NCBI RefSeq assembly: GCF_012911935.1
Contig: NZ_JAAXLA010000019.1
Coordinates: 1-64,000, forward strand
Direction of reading: 5' to 3'
Length of the DNA: 64,000 bases
From: Pseudonocardia acidicola
GTDB taxonomy: Bacteria; Actinomycetota; Actinomycetes; Mycobacteriales; Pseudonocardiaceae
Position 1 is the first letter of the stretch, and each line of letters begins with the position of its first letter. This document shows positions 27,430-35,327 of the stretch, piece after piece. A program made the translations under genes and the position numbers. The notes below the pieces were generated by a model, which was not told where the DNA came from, made no database searches, and saw only the letters and a program-made list of their open reading frames with translations.

Positions 27430-28161
27430 GTGACAACCGCCGCCGCGTCGCTGCCGGAGGCGCTCGTCCGGGCGCTGCCGTTGCTGCGGGTGCAGCCGAG
27501 CGAGCCGCGTGTCGAGCGGGGCTACCTCGACCTGTCCGGCGACGAGCCGATGCCGGCGTCCGGGTCGATACAGGCCGTGTGGGAGTCGGGCATCGGCGCG
27601 GCGCTCTACGACCCGCTGCAGGCGTTCGCCCGGCGGCTGTTCACCTTCGCTCGGTTGCCCGGTTCGCTGCGGTTGCCGGTGGGGGGCCGGGCGCTGGACA
27701 TCGGCTGCGGGCCCGGTGACATCACCGCCGCGCTGGGACGCGCGGCGGGGCCGCACGGCCTGGCCCTGGGCATGGACGTCTCCGTGCCGATGTTGGAACG
27801 GGCGGTTCGCGACAAGGGGGCCGCCAACGTCGGCTTCCTGCGCGCCGATGCGCGGCAGTTGCCCTTCCGTGACGCCGGTTTCGATCTCGTGACCTGCGTG
27901 GCGGTCCTGCAGCTCATCCCCGAACCGAGGTCCGTGCTGGCGCAGACGGCCTCGGTCCTGGCGCCCGGCGGACAGCTCGCCCTGATGGTCCCCACCGTGC
28001 GCGGAGGCCTGTTCGACCGGTTGGCGCGGCTGCTCGGCACCGCGGGCGAACTGCAGTTCTTCGATCCCGACCAGGTCGCCGCGGACCTGCATGACAACGG
28101 AATGTCGACCGTTCACACCCGACGGCACGGGCCCGCGCTGTGGGTCGTCGCCCGCCGGTAG
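27430..28161 (+). CDS. Class I SAM-dependent methyltransferase
   Basis: The 243-residue protein has motif I in ALDIGCGPGDITAALG near residue 88, an acidic end of strand 2 in LALGMDVSVPML, and the post-I/II blocks FLRADARQLPF and FDLVTCVAVLQLIPEP. The C-terminal VLAPGGQLALMVPT is typical of class I lipid or small-molecule methyltransferases of the Methyltransf_11/25 groups. The GTG at 27430 is chosen because GAGGAGG precedes it by about 9 nt; a GTG at 27403 is in frame. Divergence from cfa across 172 nt suggests shared control, perhaps in membrane lipid changes. Confidence 0.85.
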   Translation: MTTAAASLPEALVRALPLLRVQPSEPRVERGYLDLSGDEPMPASGSIQAVWESGIGAALYDPLQAFARRLFTFARLPGSLRLPVGGRALDIGCGPGDITAALGRAAGPHGLALGMDVSVPMLERAVRDKGAANVGFLRADARQLPFRDAGFDLVTCVAVLQLIPEPRSVLAQTASVLAPGGQLALMVPTVRGGLFDRLARLLGTAGELQFFDPDQVAADLHDNGMSTVHTRRHGPALWVVARR

Positions 28162-28162
28162 G

Positions 28163-28354
28163 GCCCCTCCCGGTCGGCCGCGGCCGCGCTCTGGTGGGAG
28201 AGCCTGGCCACCGCTCCTGGATACCCAGACCGGCAGTGCCGCCGAGGCGCTCTACCGCGCGGCCGGTTGGACGGCGGCCGGTGTCATTCCGGACCACGCC
28301 GCTGACCCCATCGGCGTACTGCACCCGATCACGTTGTTCTACACGGCTCTGGGC
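28163..28354 (+). pseudogene. GNAT acetyltransferase remnant
   Basis: Two GNAT fragments lie in different frames. The acetyl-CoA-binding motif A piece (VGRGRALVGE) lies at about 28170-28200. The typical C-terminal end (LLDTQTGSAAEALYRAAGW, then GVIPDHA and LHPITLFYTALG) runs from 28214 to 28354. About a dozen codons between them and the whole N-terminal half are missing. It is a decayed gene directly behind the methyltransferase. Confidence 0.7.
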
Positions 28355-28509
28355 GCAACCCTCCGACCTCGCCCCGGCCCGCTCGTCGCCGGCCCGGCGA
28401 CGGCGGCGATCTCCTGCCTGCCCTGCGGGCGAATCATGAGCGACTGTCCGGCGGTACGTCCCCGGCGGCGGGTCCGGATACTGGCCGTGTCGCATACGGA
28501 GGGGGTCTC

Positions 28510-28758
28510 ATGCGAATCTCTCGATCAGCCTTGGCCGTCGCCGCCGTCTCGGCCGGCCTCACCGCGATGCTCGGTACCGGCGCCGCCACCGTGGCGCAGG
28601 CGTCCGTCCCGGCCGCGACGGGGAGTCCGACCGTCGGGCTGACCCACGTGCCCGGGCAGCAGGTGACCGCGCAGGTCCCCGGCATCCCGCAGAACAACGG
28701 CGGCGACCAGGACGCCGACAACAACGGCGGACCCGACGACGGGGACGGCCCCATCTGA
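28510..28758 (+). CDS. Small secreted protein of unknown function
   Basis: The 82-residue precursor has a clear signal peptide (positive MRISR, hydrophobic core AVAAVSAGLTAMLG) and a predicted cleavage after AQA near residue 31. The mature part is short and acidic, and ends in NNGGDQDADNNGGPDDGDG, which looks disordered and could bind cations. A GGAGGGGG ribosome-binding site fixes the ATG. It stands alone, followed by a long terminator hairpin. No family is recognised. Confidence 0.75.
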   Translation: MRISRSALAVAAVSAGLTAMLGTGAATVAQASVPAATGSPTVGLTHVPGQQVTAQVPGIPQNNGGDQDADNNGGPDDGDGPI

Positions 28759-28772
28759 CGCACCGCCCGACC

Positions 28773-28811
28773 GGCCTGGTCTCCCGAGCCTGAGGCTCGG
28801 GAGACCAGGCC
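28773..28811 (+). terminator. Long near-perfect terminator hairpin
   Basis: Two perfect 19-nt arms (28773-28791 and 28793-28811) with one central base form an almost uninterrupted palindrome 14 nt after the stop of the small secreted-protein gene. Confidence 0.85.
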
Positions 28812-28920
28812 TCCGTCGTGCCGGGGCCGGCGCCCGGAATGTCGCCGATCCCACGTCCGAAAAGCCGCTGACGCCAAACATGGGATGTTAGGTTGTCTGC
28901 CGGTTTTGCGGAGGTGTGCG

Positions 28921-29610
28921 GTGGCGCTGTCGGCGGTGCGGGCGGGTCGGGTCTGCGACGAGGTCCTGGCCCAGTTGGAGGCGCTGATCGCCTCCGGCGA
29001 GTGGCCGGTCGGGTCGAAGATCCCGCCGGAACCCGAACTGGTCGCCGCGCTCGGCGTCGGCCGCAACACCGTCCGGGAGGCCGTCCGGGCCCTGGAGCAT
29101 GCCGGCCTGCTCGAGCCGCGCCGCGGGGACGGCACCTACGTGCGGGCCACCAGCGACCTGGGCGCCGCCCTGCTGCGCCGGGCCCGGCGGTGCACCGCGC
29201 TCGACGTGCTCGACGTGCGGGCCGGCCTGGAACGCGACGCCGCCGCGACCGCGGCGCTGCGCCGCACCGACGCCGACGTCGCCGCCATCCAGGCCGCCGC
29301 CGCGGCCCGCCGGGCCGCGGCGGCAGCGGGTGACCGGGACGCCTTCGTCTCCGCCGATCTCGCGTTCCACCAGGCCGTCGTGGCCGCCACCGGCAACGGG
29401 GTGCTCGTCGAGCTCTACGCCGGGCTCACCGAGGCCCTGCGGCACAGCGTCACCACGACCGACGACCTCGACGACGACCCCGCGTCCTTCCCCGGACACG
29501 AGGAACTCGCCACCGCGATCGCGGACCGCGACCCCGACGCCGCCCGCGCGGCCGTCGACTCCTACCTCGCCGCGGCCCGGTCCCTGGTCGCCCCCGAGGG
29601 CACCCGGTGA
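28921..29610 (+). CDS. GntR-family regulator, FadR/FCD subgroup
   Basis: The 229-residue protein has an N-terminal winged helix (residues about 8-70, with KIPPEPELVAALGVGRNTVREAVRALE). The C-terminal all-helical FCD ligand domain is marked by LDVRAGLERDAAA, ADLAFHQAVVAATGN and the late His in FPGHEEL, which usually bind a metal and a carboxylate. The GTG at 28921 follows GGAGG. The stop overlaps the start of the MFS gene by 4 nt, so it most likely controls its own operon with that permease. Confidence 0.9.
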   Translation: MALSAVRAGRVCDEVLAQLEALIASGEWPVGSKIPPEPELVAALGVGRNTVREAVRALEHAGLLEPRRGDGTYVRATSDLGAALLRRARRCTALDVLDVRAGLERDAAATAALRRTDADVAAIQAAAAARRAAAAAGDRDAFVSADLAFHQAVVAATGNGVLVELYAGLTEALRHSVTTTDDLDDDPASFPGHEELATAIADRDPDAARAAVDSYLAAARSLVAPEGTR

Positions 29611-30842
29611 GCGCAACACTCCCGGTGACCGCGCCCCCCGCGGTCCGCCGCTCGGCCACCTGGTGGGTCGGCGTCGCGATCTTCCTCGTCGCCTGCAACC
29701 TGCGGCCCGCGGTCGTCGCCGTCTCCCCGCTGCTCGAACAGATCCGGGCCGCTGCCGGACTGTCGGCCACCGCGGCCGGGGTGCTCACCGCGCTGCCGGT
29801 GCTCTGCTTCGGGTTGCTGGCCCCGTTCGCCCCGCGGCTGGCCCGCCGGTTCGGCATCGAGCGGTCGCTGCTCGCCGCGCTGGTGATCCTCTGCGCCGGG
29901 TTCGCGCTGCGGCTGATCGCGTCCCCGGTCGCGCTCTTCGCCGGGACGGTGCTCGTCGGCGGGGCCATCGCGATCGGCAACGTGCTGCTCCCCGGCCTGA
30001 TCAAGCGCGATTTCGCGCACCGGGCCGGGCTGATGACCGGCCTGTACACGATGGCGATCTCCGCCGGGGGCGCGCTCGCCGCGGGTGTCACGGTGCCGGT
30101 GGCGCGCGCCGCAGGGCTGGACTGGCGCGGCGCCCTCGGGCTGTGGGGGTTGTTCGCCGCGGCCGCGCTGCTGGTCTGGCTGACGCAGCTACGCCGCGAC
30201 GACCACCGGATCACGACCGGCGGGTCGGCCACCGGCCTGTGGCGCGACCCGCTCGCCTGGCAGGTCACCGTGTTCATGGGCCTGCAGTCGCTGAGCTTCT
30301 ACGCCGCCGTCGCCTGGCTGCCGACGCTGTTCGTCGAGCGCGGCGCCGACCCGTCGACCGCAGGCTGGATGCTGGCGCTGGCCAGCTTCGTCGGTATCGC
30401 CAGTTCACTGCTGACACCGATGCTGGCCGACCGGATGCGTCGGCAGAGCGGGCTGGTGCTCGCCGTGACCGCCGTGACGGCCGCGGGACTGGTCGGTGTG
30501 ATCACCGTGCCCGGCGCGGAGTGGGTGTCGATGGCTGTGCTCGGCCTCGGCCAGGGTGCGGCGATCAGCGTGGCACTGACCCTGATCGTGCTGCGCGCCC
30601 CGGACGGCGCGCACGCGTCGCAGCTGTCCGGGATGGCGCAGAGCGTCGGCTACGTGGTTGCGGCCGCCGGTCCGTTCGCGGTCGGAGCGTTGCACGATCT
30701 GACCGGCGCCTGGACCGTCCCACTGGTGGTCCTCGCGCTGCTGCTGGTGCCGCAGGGCGCGGTCGGGGCGGCCGCGGGCCGCGATCGGCTCGTCGGCCGG
30801 CAGCAGGCGGACGGGGCCGGGACCGGCCAGCTCGAGAACTGA
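29607..30842 (+). CDS. MFS transporter, CynX/NimT family
   Basis: The 411-residue protein has twelve predicted transmembrane segments and the family's N-terminal ACNLRPAVVAVSPLLEQIR block. The second half begins near WQVTVFMGLQSLSFYAAVAWLP. CynX/NimT proteins export cyanate, nitroimidazoles or related anions. The actual substrate here is unknown and may be the effector of the GntR protein encoded in the 4-nt-overlapping upstream gene. Its last 193 nt are antisense to the open frame of peptidase E. Confidence 0.88.
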   Translation: MSATLPVTAPPAVRRSATWWVGVAIFLVACNLRPAVVAVSPLLEQIRAAAGLSATAAGVLTALPVLCFGLLAPFAPRLARRFGIERSLLAALVILCAGFALRLIASPVALFAGTVLVGGAIAIGNVLLPGLIKRDFAHRAGLMTGLYTMAISAGGALAAGVTVPVARAAGLDWRGALGLWGLFAAAALLVWLTQLRRDDHRITTGGSATGLWRDPLAWQVTVFMGLQSLSFYAAVAWLPTLFVERGADPSTAGWMLALASFVGIASSLLTPMLADRMRRQSGLVLAVTAVTAAGLVGVITVPGAEWVSMAVLGLGQGAAISVALTLIVLRAPDGAHASQLSGMAQSVGYVVAAAGPFAVGALHDLTGAWTVPLVVLALLLVPQGAVGAAAGRDRLVGRQQADGAGTGQLEN

Positions 30843-31561
30843 CAGACGTCGAAGCCCGGCTCGACCGCGGACAGGAACGACAGATCCGTGCCGGCGGCGC
30901 ACTCCTCGGACGCCCGGCCGCGGCGGAACAGCCGGGCCGTGCGCCGGTGCAGGGTCACGGTCGGCCCGCTCACCCGCAGCCAGGCGCCCTCCCGCAACCC
31001 GAGTACCGGGACGTCGTTCTCCTCCAGGAACTCCTCGATCCGCCGCTCCCGGGTCTCGCCCATGTGCCGGGAGCCCGGGTCGGCGTCGACGTAGTGCGGG
31101 TTGATCTGGAACGGAACCAGGCCGAGGGTGGCGAACCCGGCGGGTTCCACGATCGGCATGTCGTTGGTGGTACGCAGCGTCGGGCAGGCCATGTTCGTGC
31201 CCGCGCTCGCCCCGCCGTAGCGTGCTCCGCCGGCCACTGCCGTCCGGATCGTGGTCAGCAGGTCGGCCCGCTGCAGGGCCCGTAGCAGCCGGAACGAGTT
31301 GCCACCGCCGACCCAGACCGCCTCGGCCGCGCGCAGGGCCGCGGCGGGGTCGGGGTCGGTGTGCACGCTGCGCAGCCGCAGGCCTGCGGCGGCGAACGCG
31401 GCGCCGACCGCGTCGGCGTACCCGTCGTGGTCGGCCAGGGCGTACGGCACGAAGAGCACCTCACGGCCGGCGTAGAACTCCGCCAGCGCGTCGCGGGCGT
31501 GGGCCAGCAGTTCCGCGCCGTGGTCGGTCGAGTTGGACAGCAGCAGCAGTTCGCCGGACAC
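30650..31561 (-). CDS. pepE: Peptidase E (S51) with an extended C-terminus
   Basis: The cytoplasmic serine peptidase releases N-terminal Asp from dipeptides. The nucleophile elbow is GGASAGTNM near residue 117; VWVGGGNSFRLL and FQINPHYVD are also conserved. The family ends at about 235 residues, at the AGTDLSFL block. Here no stop occurs until codon 304. The last 64 residues are Pro/Ala/Thr-rich and read through the opposite strand of the MFS gene. The extension is probably a lost stop codon and not a domain. The start is GTG. Confidence 0.85.
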   Translation of the reverse strand: MSGELLLLSNSTDHGAELLAHARDALAEFYAGREVLFVPYALADHDGYADAVGAAFAAAGLRLRSVHTDPDPAAALRAAEAVWVGGGNSFRLLRALQRADLLTTIRTAVAGGARYGGASAGTNMACPTLRTTNDMPIVEPAGFATLGLVPFQINPHYVDADPGSRHMGETRERRIEEFLEENDVPVLGLREGAWLRVSGPTVTLHRRTARLFRRGRASEECAAGTDLSFLSAVEPGFDVCQFSSWPVPAPSACCRPTSRSRPAAAPTAPCGTSSSARTTSGTVQAPVRSCNAPTANGPAAATT

Positions 31562-31598
31562 GTGGAGCAGCCTCTCAAGGGGCGTGCCGCGGCCGGTC

Positions 31599-31631
31599 GC
31601 CGCACCCCGGGCCGACCGCCCGGGGTGCGGC
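31599..31631 (-). terminator. Terminator hairpin after the DUF4232 lipoprotein gene
   Basis: Perfect 13-bp arms (31599-31611 and 31619-31631) enclose a 7-nt loop between the lipoprotein stop and the pepE start. The hairpin separates the two same-strand genes. Confidence 0.75.
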
Positions 31632-31641
31632 TGACGGCGGA

Positions 31642-32307
31642 CTACTGAGCGGTGATCGTCTTGACCGTCAGCTGCGGGCCGGGCGGGTTACCCGCGCAAC
31701 CCTCACCGTCCATCGGCACGAACAGCGACGCCGTCTCGCCCGGCGGGTAGACGCGCAGGCCACGCACCGGCGTCGGCTTGCAGACCGCCTCGTCGTAGTT
31801 GCGCACCTGGACCAGCTGCAGCTGCGCGACCGAGGTGTGGCCCGGGGCCATCCGGACTTCGCCGCCACGCGGCCCGGACATCTGCGCCGCCGGGCCGACC
31901 TGGTGGCCGTCCGCGCCGGCGACGTAGGAGACGCCCGGGAAACCGGTCAGCTCGCAGGTTCGCGACCCGGTGTTGGTGAACACCAGCGGCCGGTACACCG
32001 AGCCCGCCCCGGCGTCACCCTGCCCGAGGGACACCTTCAGCTCGCCAGCGGTGCAGCGCGGCGTCCCGTTGGTGCTGCCCGAGCCGCCGCTCTGGGCGAC
32101 CGGCACGGTCGCGCCGGTGGCGGCTGCCGCCGCGTCGCCGGTCGGCGACGTCGGCGACGTCGGCGCTGCCGCCGACGTCGACATGGCACCGGTGCCGGCG
32201 GCCGACGTGCCGCTGTTGACCTCGTTGTTTCCGCTGCTGCACCCCGCGAGCAGCAGGGCCGCGGCCGCGATCGCCGCTCCCCCGAGCCGCATCCTCATCG
32301 TCGTCAT
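31642..32307 (-). CDS. DUF4232 lipoprotein
   Basis: The 221-residue precursor has a lipoprotein signal peptide ending in the lipobox LAGC at about residues 20-23. A Ser/Thr/Ala-rich linker (residues about 25-80) precedes a DUF4232 domain starting at TPRCTAGELKVSLGQ. The domain has four cysteines and a GPRGGEVRMAPG segment. DUF4232 proteins are exposed on the outer face of the actinobacterial membrane; their function is unknown. An AGGGGGGAA ribosome-binding site precedes the ATG. Confidence 0.88.
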   Translation of the reverse strand: MTTMRMRLGGAAIAAAALLLAGCSSGNNEVNSGTSAAGTGAMSTSAAAPTSPTSPTGDAAAAATGATVPVAQSGGSGSTNGTPRCTAGELKVSLGQGDAGAGSVYRPLVFTNTGSRTCELTGFPGVSYVAGADGHQVGPAAQMSGPRGGEVRMAPGHTSVAQLQLVQVRNYDEAVCKPTPVRGLRVYPPGETASLFVPMDGEGCAGNPPGPQLTVKTITAQ

Positions 32308-32375
32308 GATCGTTCCCCCCTATCCGGACCGCTCTTCCGCGGTCTACCCATTAGGACGCACAGCAGCGCCATAGG

Positions 32376-32388
32376 TTGCGCCCCGCAA
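32376..32388. promoter_or_regulatory. Inverted repeat TTGC-N5-GCAA before the lipoprotein gene
   Basis: The 13-nt repeat has the same arms and spacing as the two sites beside the marR/asnB pair at 40.26 kb. It lies 69 nt before the lipoprotein start. One chance match of this pattern per window would not be surprising. Confidence 0.3.
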
Positions 32389-32495
32389 CGATCAGATCGC
32401 GTCCGGGTGCTGAACGTCGAGCCCGGACGGCGGGTTTCGACCGATCGTGCGGACGACCGGCGGCTGGTCTGTCAGGTCGCACGGCCGGCCGCCGT

Positions 32496-33323
32496 TCAGG
32501 GGCTGGGTGTGGTCGTCTGGTGCAGCGACAGCACCCCGTCCTGAGCACCGGTCGATGCCCAGGTGCCGGCTTTCGCGGTCCAGGTCTGGCCGTTGTAGCT
32601 GACCTGGTCGAGGCCCAGCCGGGCGGCGTGCGCGACCAGCCAGTTCGCGATCGTCCAGCCGTGGGCCGCCGGCTGCGGACCGGAGAGCCGCGCGGTGCCC
32701 AGCTCCTGGATGGCGATGTCGACGAGGTCCCCGCCGGGCGCCGTTGGCGTGAGGTCGTGGCAGCTCAAGGCGGCGCCCGCCTCGCCGGTCAGCGCCGCCG
32801 CGATGGCCCGCGCCTGCGGCTCCCACTGCGCGTACGCGGCCCCGTCGGCGGAGCGCTGTACCTCCTGTGCGGCGTCGGCGAGGGCCAGCGTCGCCCAGTT
32901 CGGCTCGGTCTTGAGCTTCGCGTAGAAGGCCGTCGCGGCGTAGACGGGGTCGGAGACCTGCGCGTAGGTGCCCCAACCCTGGCTCGGCCGCTGCTGGAAC
33001 AGCCCGGCGGAGTCGCGGTCGCCACCGGGCAGGTTGCGCAGCCCCGTCTCCTGCAGGGATGTCGCGACGGCGATGGTGACCGCGTGGTCGGGCATCCCGA
33101 GCTTGACCCCGACACCGGCGATCGTCGCGGCGTTCTCCGCCTGCTCGACGGTCAGCCGGACCACCGGGTTCCCGGCGACCTGGCAGCCCGGAGCAGGAGG
33201 GCGGGTGCCGCGCACCACCAGCCACCCGACGACCGCACCGATGAGGATCACGGCCAGGGCGACGGCCAGACGTCGACGAGCCGCGAGCACCGGACCACGG
33301 TAGAGGGTCACCTCTTCGGGCAC
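32496..33323 (-). CDS. Membrane-anchored lysozyme-like (transglycosylase-fold) protein
   Basis: The 275-residue form has a short N-terminus, one transmembrane anchor (LAVALAVILIGAVVGWLVV), and an extracytoplasmic domain. VATSLQETGLRNLPGGDRDS and AGLFQQRPSQGWGTYAQV in that domain recall the actinobacterial transglycosylase-like fold, with the Glu of QETG at the catalytic position. A second part after about residue 200 contains repeated W segments (GQTWTAKAGTW). It may cleave or bind peptidoglycan. Starts at GTG 33323 or 33311 are both possible, and the longer frame to 33467 overlaps the promoter region of tauE. Confidence 0.75.
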   Translation of the reverse strand: MPEEVTLYRGPVLAARRRLAVALAVILIGAVVGWLVVRGTRPPAPGCQVAGNPVVRLTVEQAENAATIAGVGVKLGMPDHAVTIAVATSLQETGLRNLPGGDRDSAGLFQQRPSQGWGTYAQVSDPVYAATAFYAKLKTEPNWATLALADAAQEVQRSADGAAYAQWEPQARAIAAALTGEAGAALSCHDLTPTAPGGDLVDIAIQELGTARLSGPQPAAHGWTIANWLVAHAARLGLDQVSYNGQTWTAKAGTWASTGAQDGVLSLHQTTTPSP

Positions 33324-33428
33324 GGCACGGGCGGTGGGGTTCGCCGGGCCGGCGCCGCGATCCTGCACGCAGCCTGCGGTGTGGCCGGTGTCCCACCCGG
33401 AACCGACGATACGGCGGACCGGCGCGTC

Positions 33429-33434
33429 TAGGCT
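33429..33434 (+). promoter_or_regulatory. Possible -10 element (TAGGCT) of the TauE gene
   Basis: TAGGCT lies 41 nt before the ATG at 33476, implying a leader of about 35 nt that includes a CCGGAG ribosome-binding site. Confidence 0.35.
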
Positions 33435-33475
33435 CGGAGCGCCCCTCCACCCGAGCCCCCGGAGCATCCGCGCCC

Positions 33476-34231
33476 ATGACCGGAACGTTCCTGCTGCTCG
33501 TCGTGGCAGGCGTGGCCGCCGGGCTGTGCGGCTCGATCGCCGGGCTCGCGTCGCTGTTCTCCTACCCCGCGCTGCTGGCGATCGGGCTCCCGCCCACCAC
33601 GGCCAACGTCACCAACACCGTGTCGCTGGCGTTCAGCAGCATCGGCTCGGCCGCGGGATCACGTCCGGAGCTGACCGGCCAGGGCCCCACGATCCGCCGG
33701 TTCGCGCTCCTGGTGATCTTCGGCGGCGCGGCCGGTGCCGGGTTGCTGCTGCTCACCCCGCCCGGCGGCTTCGAGAAGATCGTGCCGTTCCTGGTCGCCG
33801 GGGCGTCGGTCGTCCTGCTGCTGCAACCGTGGATCAAGACCGTGGCGGTCGAGTCGGCGCACCGCGGCGGGCCACTGGTCATCCTGGGGATCGTCGCGGT
33901 CGCGGTCTACGGCGGCTACTTCGGCGCCGCGGCGGGTGTGCTGATGCTGGTCCTGCTGCTGACCGCGCTGCCGGTGTCGCTGCTGCAGGCCAACGGGCTG
34001 AAGAACGTGCTCCTGGGGTTGGCCAACGGGGTGGCCGCGGTCGGCTTCGCGCTGTTCGGGCCGGTGCAGTGGTCGGCGGTGCTGCCGATGGCGATCGGGC
34101 TGCTGGTCGGGGCGTGGACCGGCCCGGCGGTCGCCCGCCGGGTGCCCACGGCCGCGCTGCGGACCGCCATCGCGCTGGCCGGCGTCGGGCTGGCGGTCAA
34201 GCTGGGGATCGACGCGTTCCGGCTGCCGTAA
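33476..34231 (+). CDS. Sulfite exporter TauE/SafE family permease
   Basis: The 251-residue membrane protein has about eight transmembrane segments in two homologous halves. VTNTVSLAFSSIGSAAGSR is in the first half and GGYFGAAAGVLMLVLLL followed by NGLKNVLLG in the second, both family signatures. TauE/SafE proteins move sulfite, sulfoacetate or other organosulfur anions across the membrane. No sulfur genes flank it, so the substrate is open. Confidence 0.88.
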   Translation: MTGTFLLLVVAGVAAGLCGSIAGLASLFSYPALLAIGLPPTTANVTNTVSLAFSSIGSAAGSRPELTGQGPTIRRFALLVIFGGAAGAGLLLLTPPGGFEKIVPFLVAGASVVLLLQPWIKTVAVESAHRGGPLVILGIVAVAVYGGYFGAAAGVLMLVLLLTALPVSLLQANGLKNVLLGLANGVAAVGFALFGPVQWSAVLPMAIGLLVGAWTGPAVARRVPTAALRTAIALAGVGLAVKLGIDAFRLP

Positions 34232-34292
34232 CCGCGCCCGGGTACTCCTGCGCCGTCCTGCAGCGCCTCGACGCAAGGAGTGGACTGTCCCC

Positions 34293-35192
34293 ATGCGCGC
34301 TTACGTCAACACCCCCGACGGCCCTGTGATCGAAGAGGTCGAGGAACCCGTCCCGGCGCCCGACGAGGCACTGGTCGCCGTCCAGGCCTTCTCGATCAAC
34401 CGGGGTGAGCTGGCCCTGCTGACGCAACGCACCAACGGCTGGCGGCCGGGACAGGACGTCGCCGGCGCCCTCGCCCGGCCCGCGGCCGACGGCAGCGGCC
34501 CGGCCGAGGGCGCCCGGGTCGTGGGCTACGTGGAAGGCGCCGGCTGGGCCGAACGGGTCGCGGTGCGCACGTCGCAGCTGGCCGAGCTGCCCGCAGCGGT
34601 CACGATCACCGACGCGGCGGCGTTGCCCGTCGCCGGGACGACGGGGCTGCGCACCGGGCGCTACGGCGGGGACCTGCTCGGCCGCCGCGTGCTCATCACC
34701 GGCGCCAGCGGCGCGGTCGGCCGGTTCCAGATCCAGCTGACCGCCGCGCGCGGCGCCACGGTGGTGGCGGTGGCCCGCCACCACGCCGACGACCTGACCG
34801 GCCTGGGCGCCGCGCAGGTGGTGCCCGGGGTCGAGGACGCCGAGGGTGAGTTCCCGCTGATCCTCGAACAGCTCGGCGGCCACGTGCTGCAGGCGGCGAT
34901 CGGAAAGGTGGCCCGCGACGGGACGATCGTGTTCATCGGCGCCACCCTCGGTGACCCGACCCCGATCAGCCTCTACGACTTCTTCGGCCACGAGAACGCC
35001 CGGCTGCAGTCCTACTTCTCCTACGCCTACGGCCCGATGGGCCCCGACCTGCGGATCCTCGTCGACCTGTTGGCCGATGGGCGGCTGCGGGCCCCGGTCG
35101 CCTACGTCGCCGACTGGACCGACCTGAAGGCGGCGCTCGAGGCGCTGCGCGAGCGGCGGGTCGCCGGCAAGATCGTCCTCACCGTGGGCTGA
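34293..35192 (+). CDS. Zinc-binding-type MDR dehydrogenase / quinone oxidoreductase-like
   Basis: The 299-residue medium-chain reductase-like protein has an N-terminal GroES-like fold (EEVEEPVPAPDEALVAVQAF, then WRPGQDVAG). The Rossmann domain contains the nucleotide loop RRVLITGASGAVGRF near residue 130. It is shorter than alcohol dehydrogenases and shows no catalytic Zn cysteine set, so it fits the NADPH:quinone/enone reductase group. The C-terminal KIVLTVG is typical. Convergent with the kinase gene; substrate unknown. Confidence 0.83.
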   Translation: MRAYVNTPDGPVIEEVEEPVPAPDEALVAVQAFSINRGELALLTQRTNGWRPGQDVAGALARPAADGSGPAEGARVVGYVEGAGWAERVAVRTSQLAELPAAVTITDAAALPVAGTTGLRTGRYGGDLLGRRVLITGASGAVGRFQIQLTAARGATVVAVARHHADDLTGLGAAQVVPGVEDAEGEFPLILEQLGGHVLQAAIGKVARDGTIVFIGATLGDPTPISLYDFFGHENARLQSYFSYAYGPMGPDLRILVDLLADGRLRAPVAYVADWTDLKAALEALRERRVAGKIVLTVG

Positions 35193-35327
35193 CCGCCCGC
35201 CGGGCCGCGGCCCACGACACCACTGCCTCCAACGGACCCCGCCGTCCGGCCGGCCTTGCGTGTCGCGGCAGGGACGGCGTCGGCGGCGGTTCGGAGCCGG
35301 TCCGCCGACGGGTCGCTCACCCGGGCG

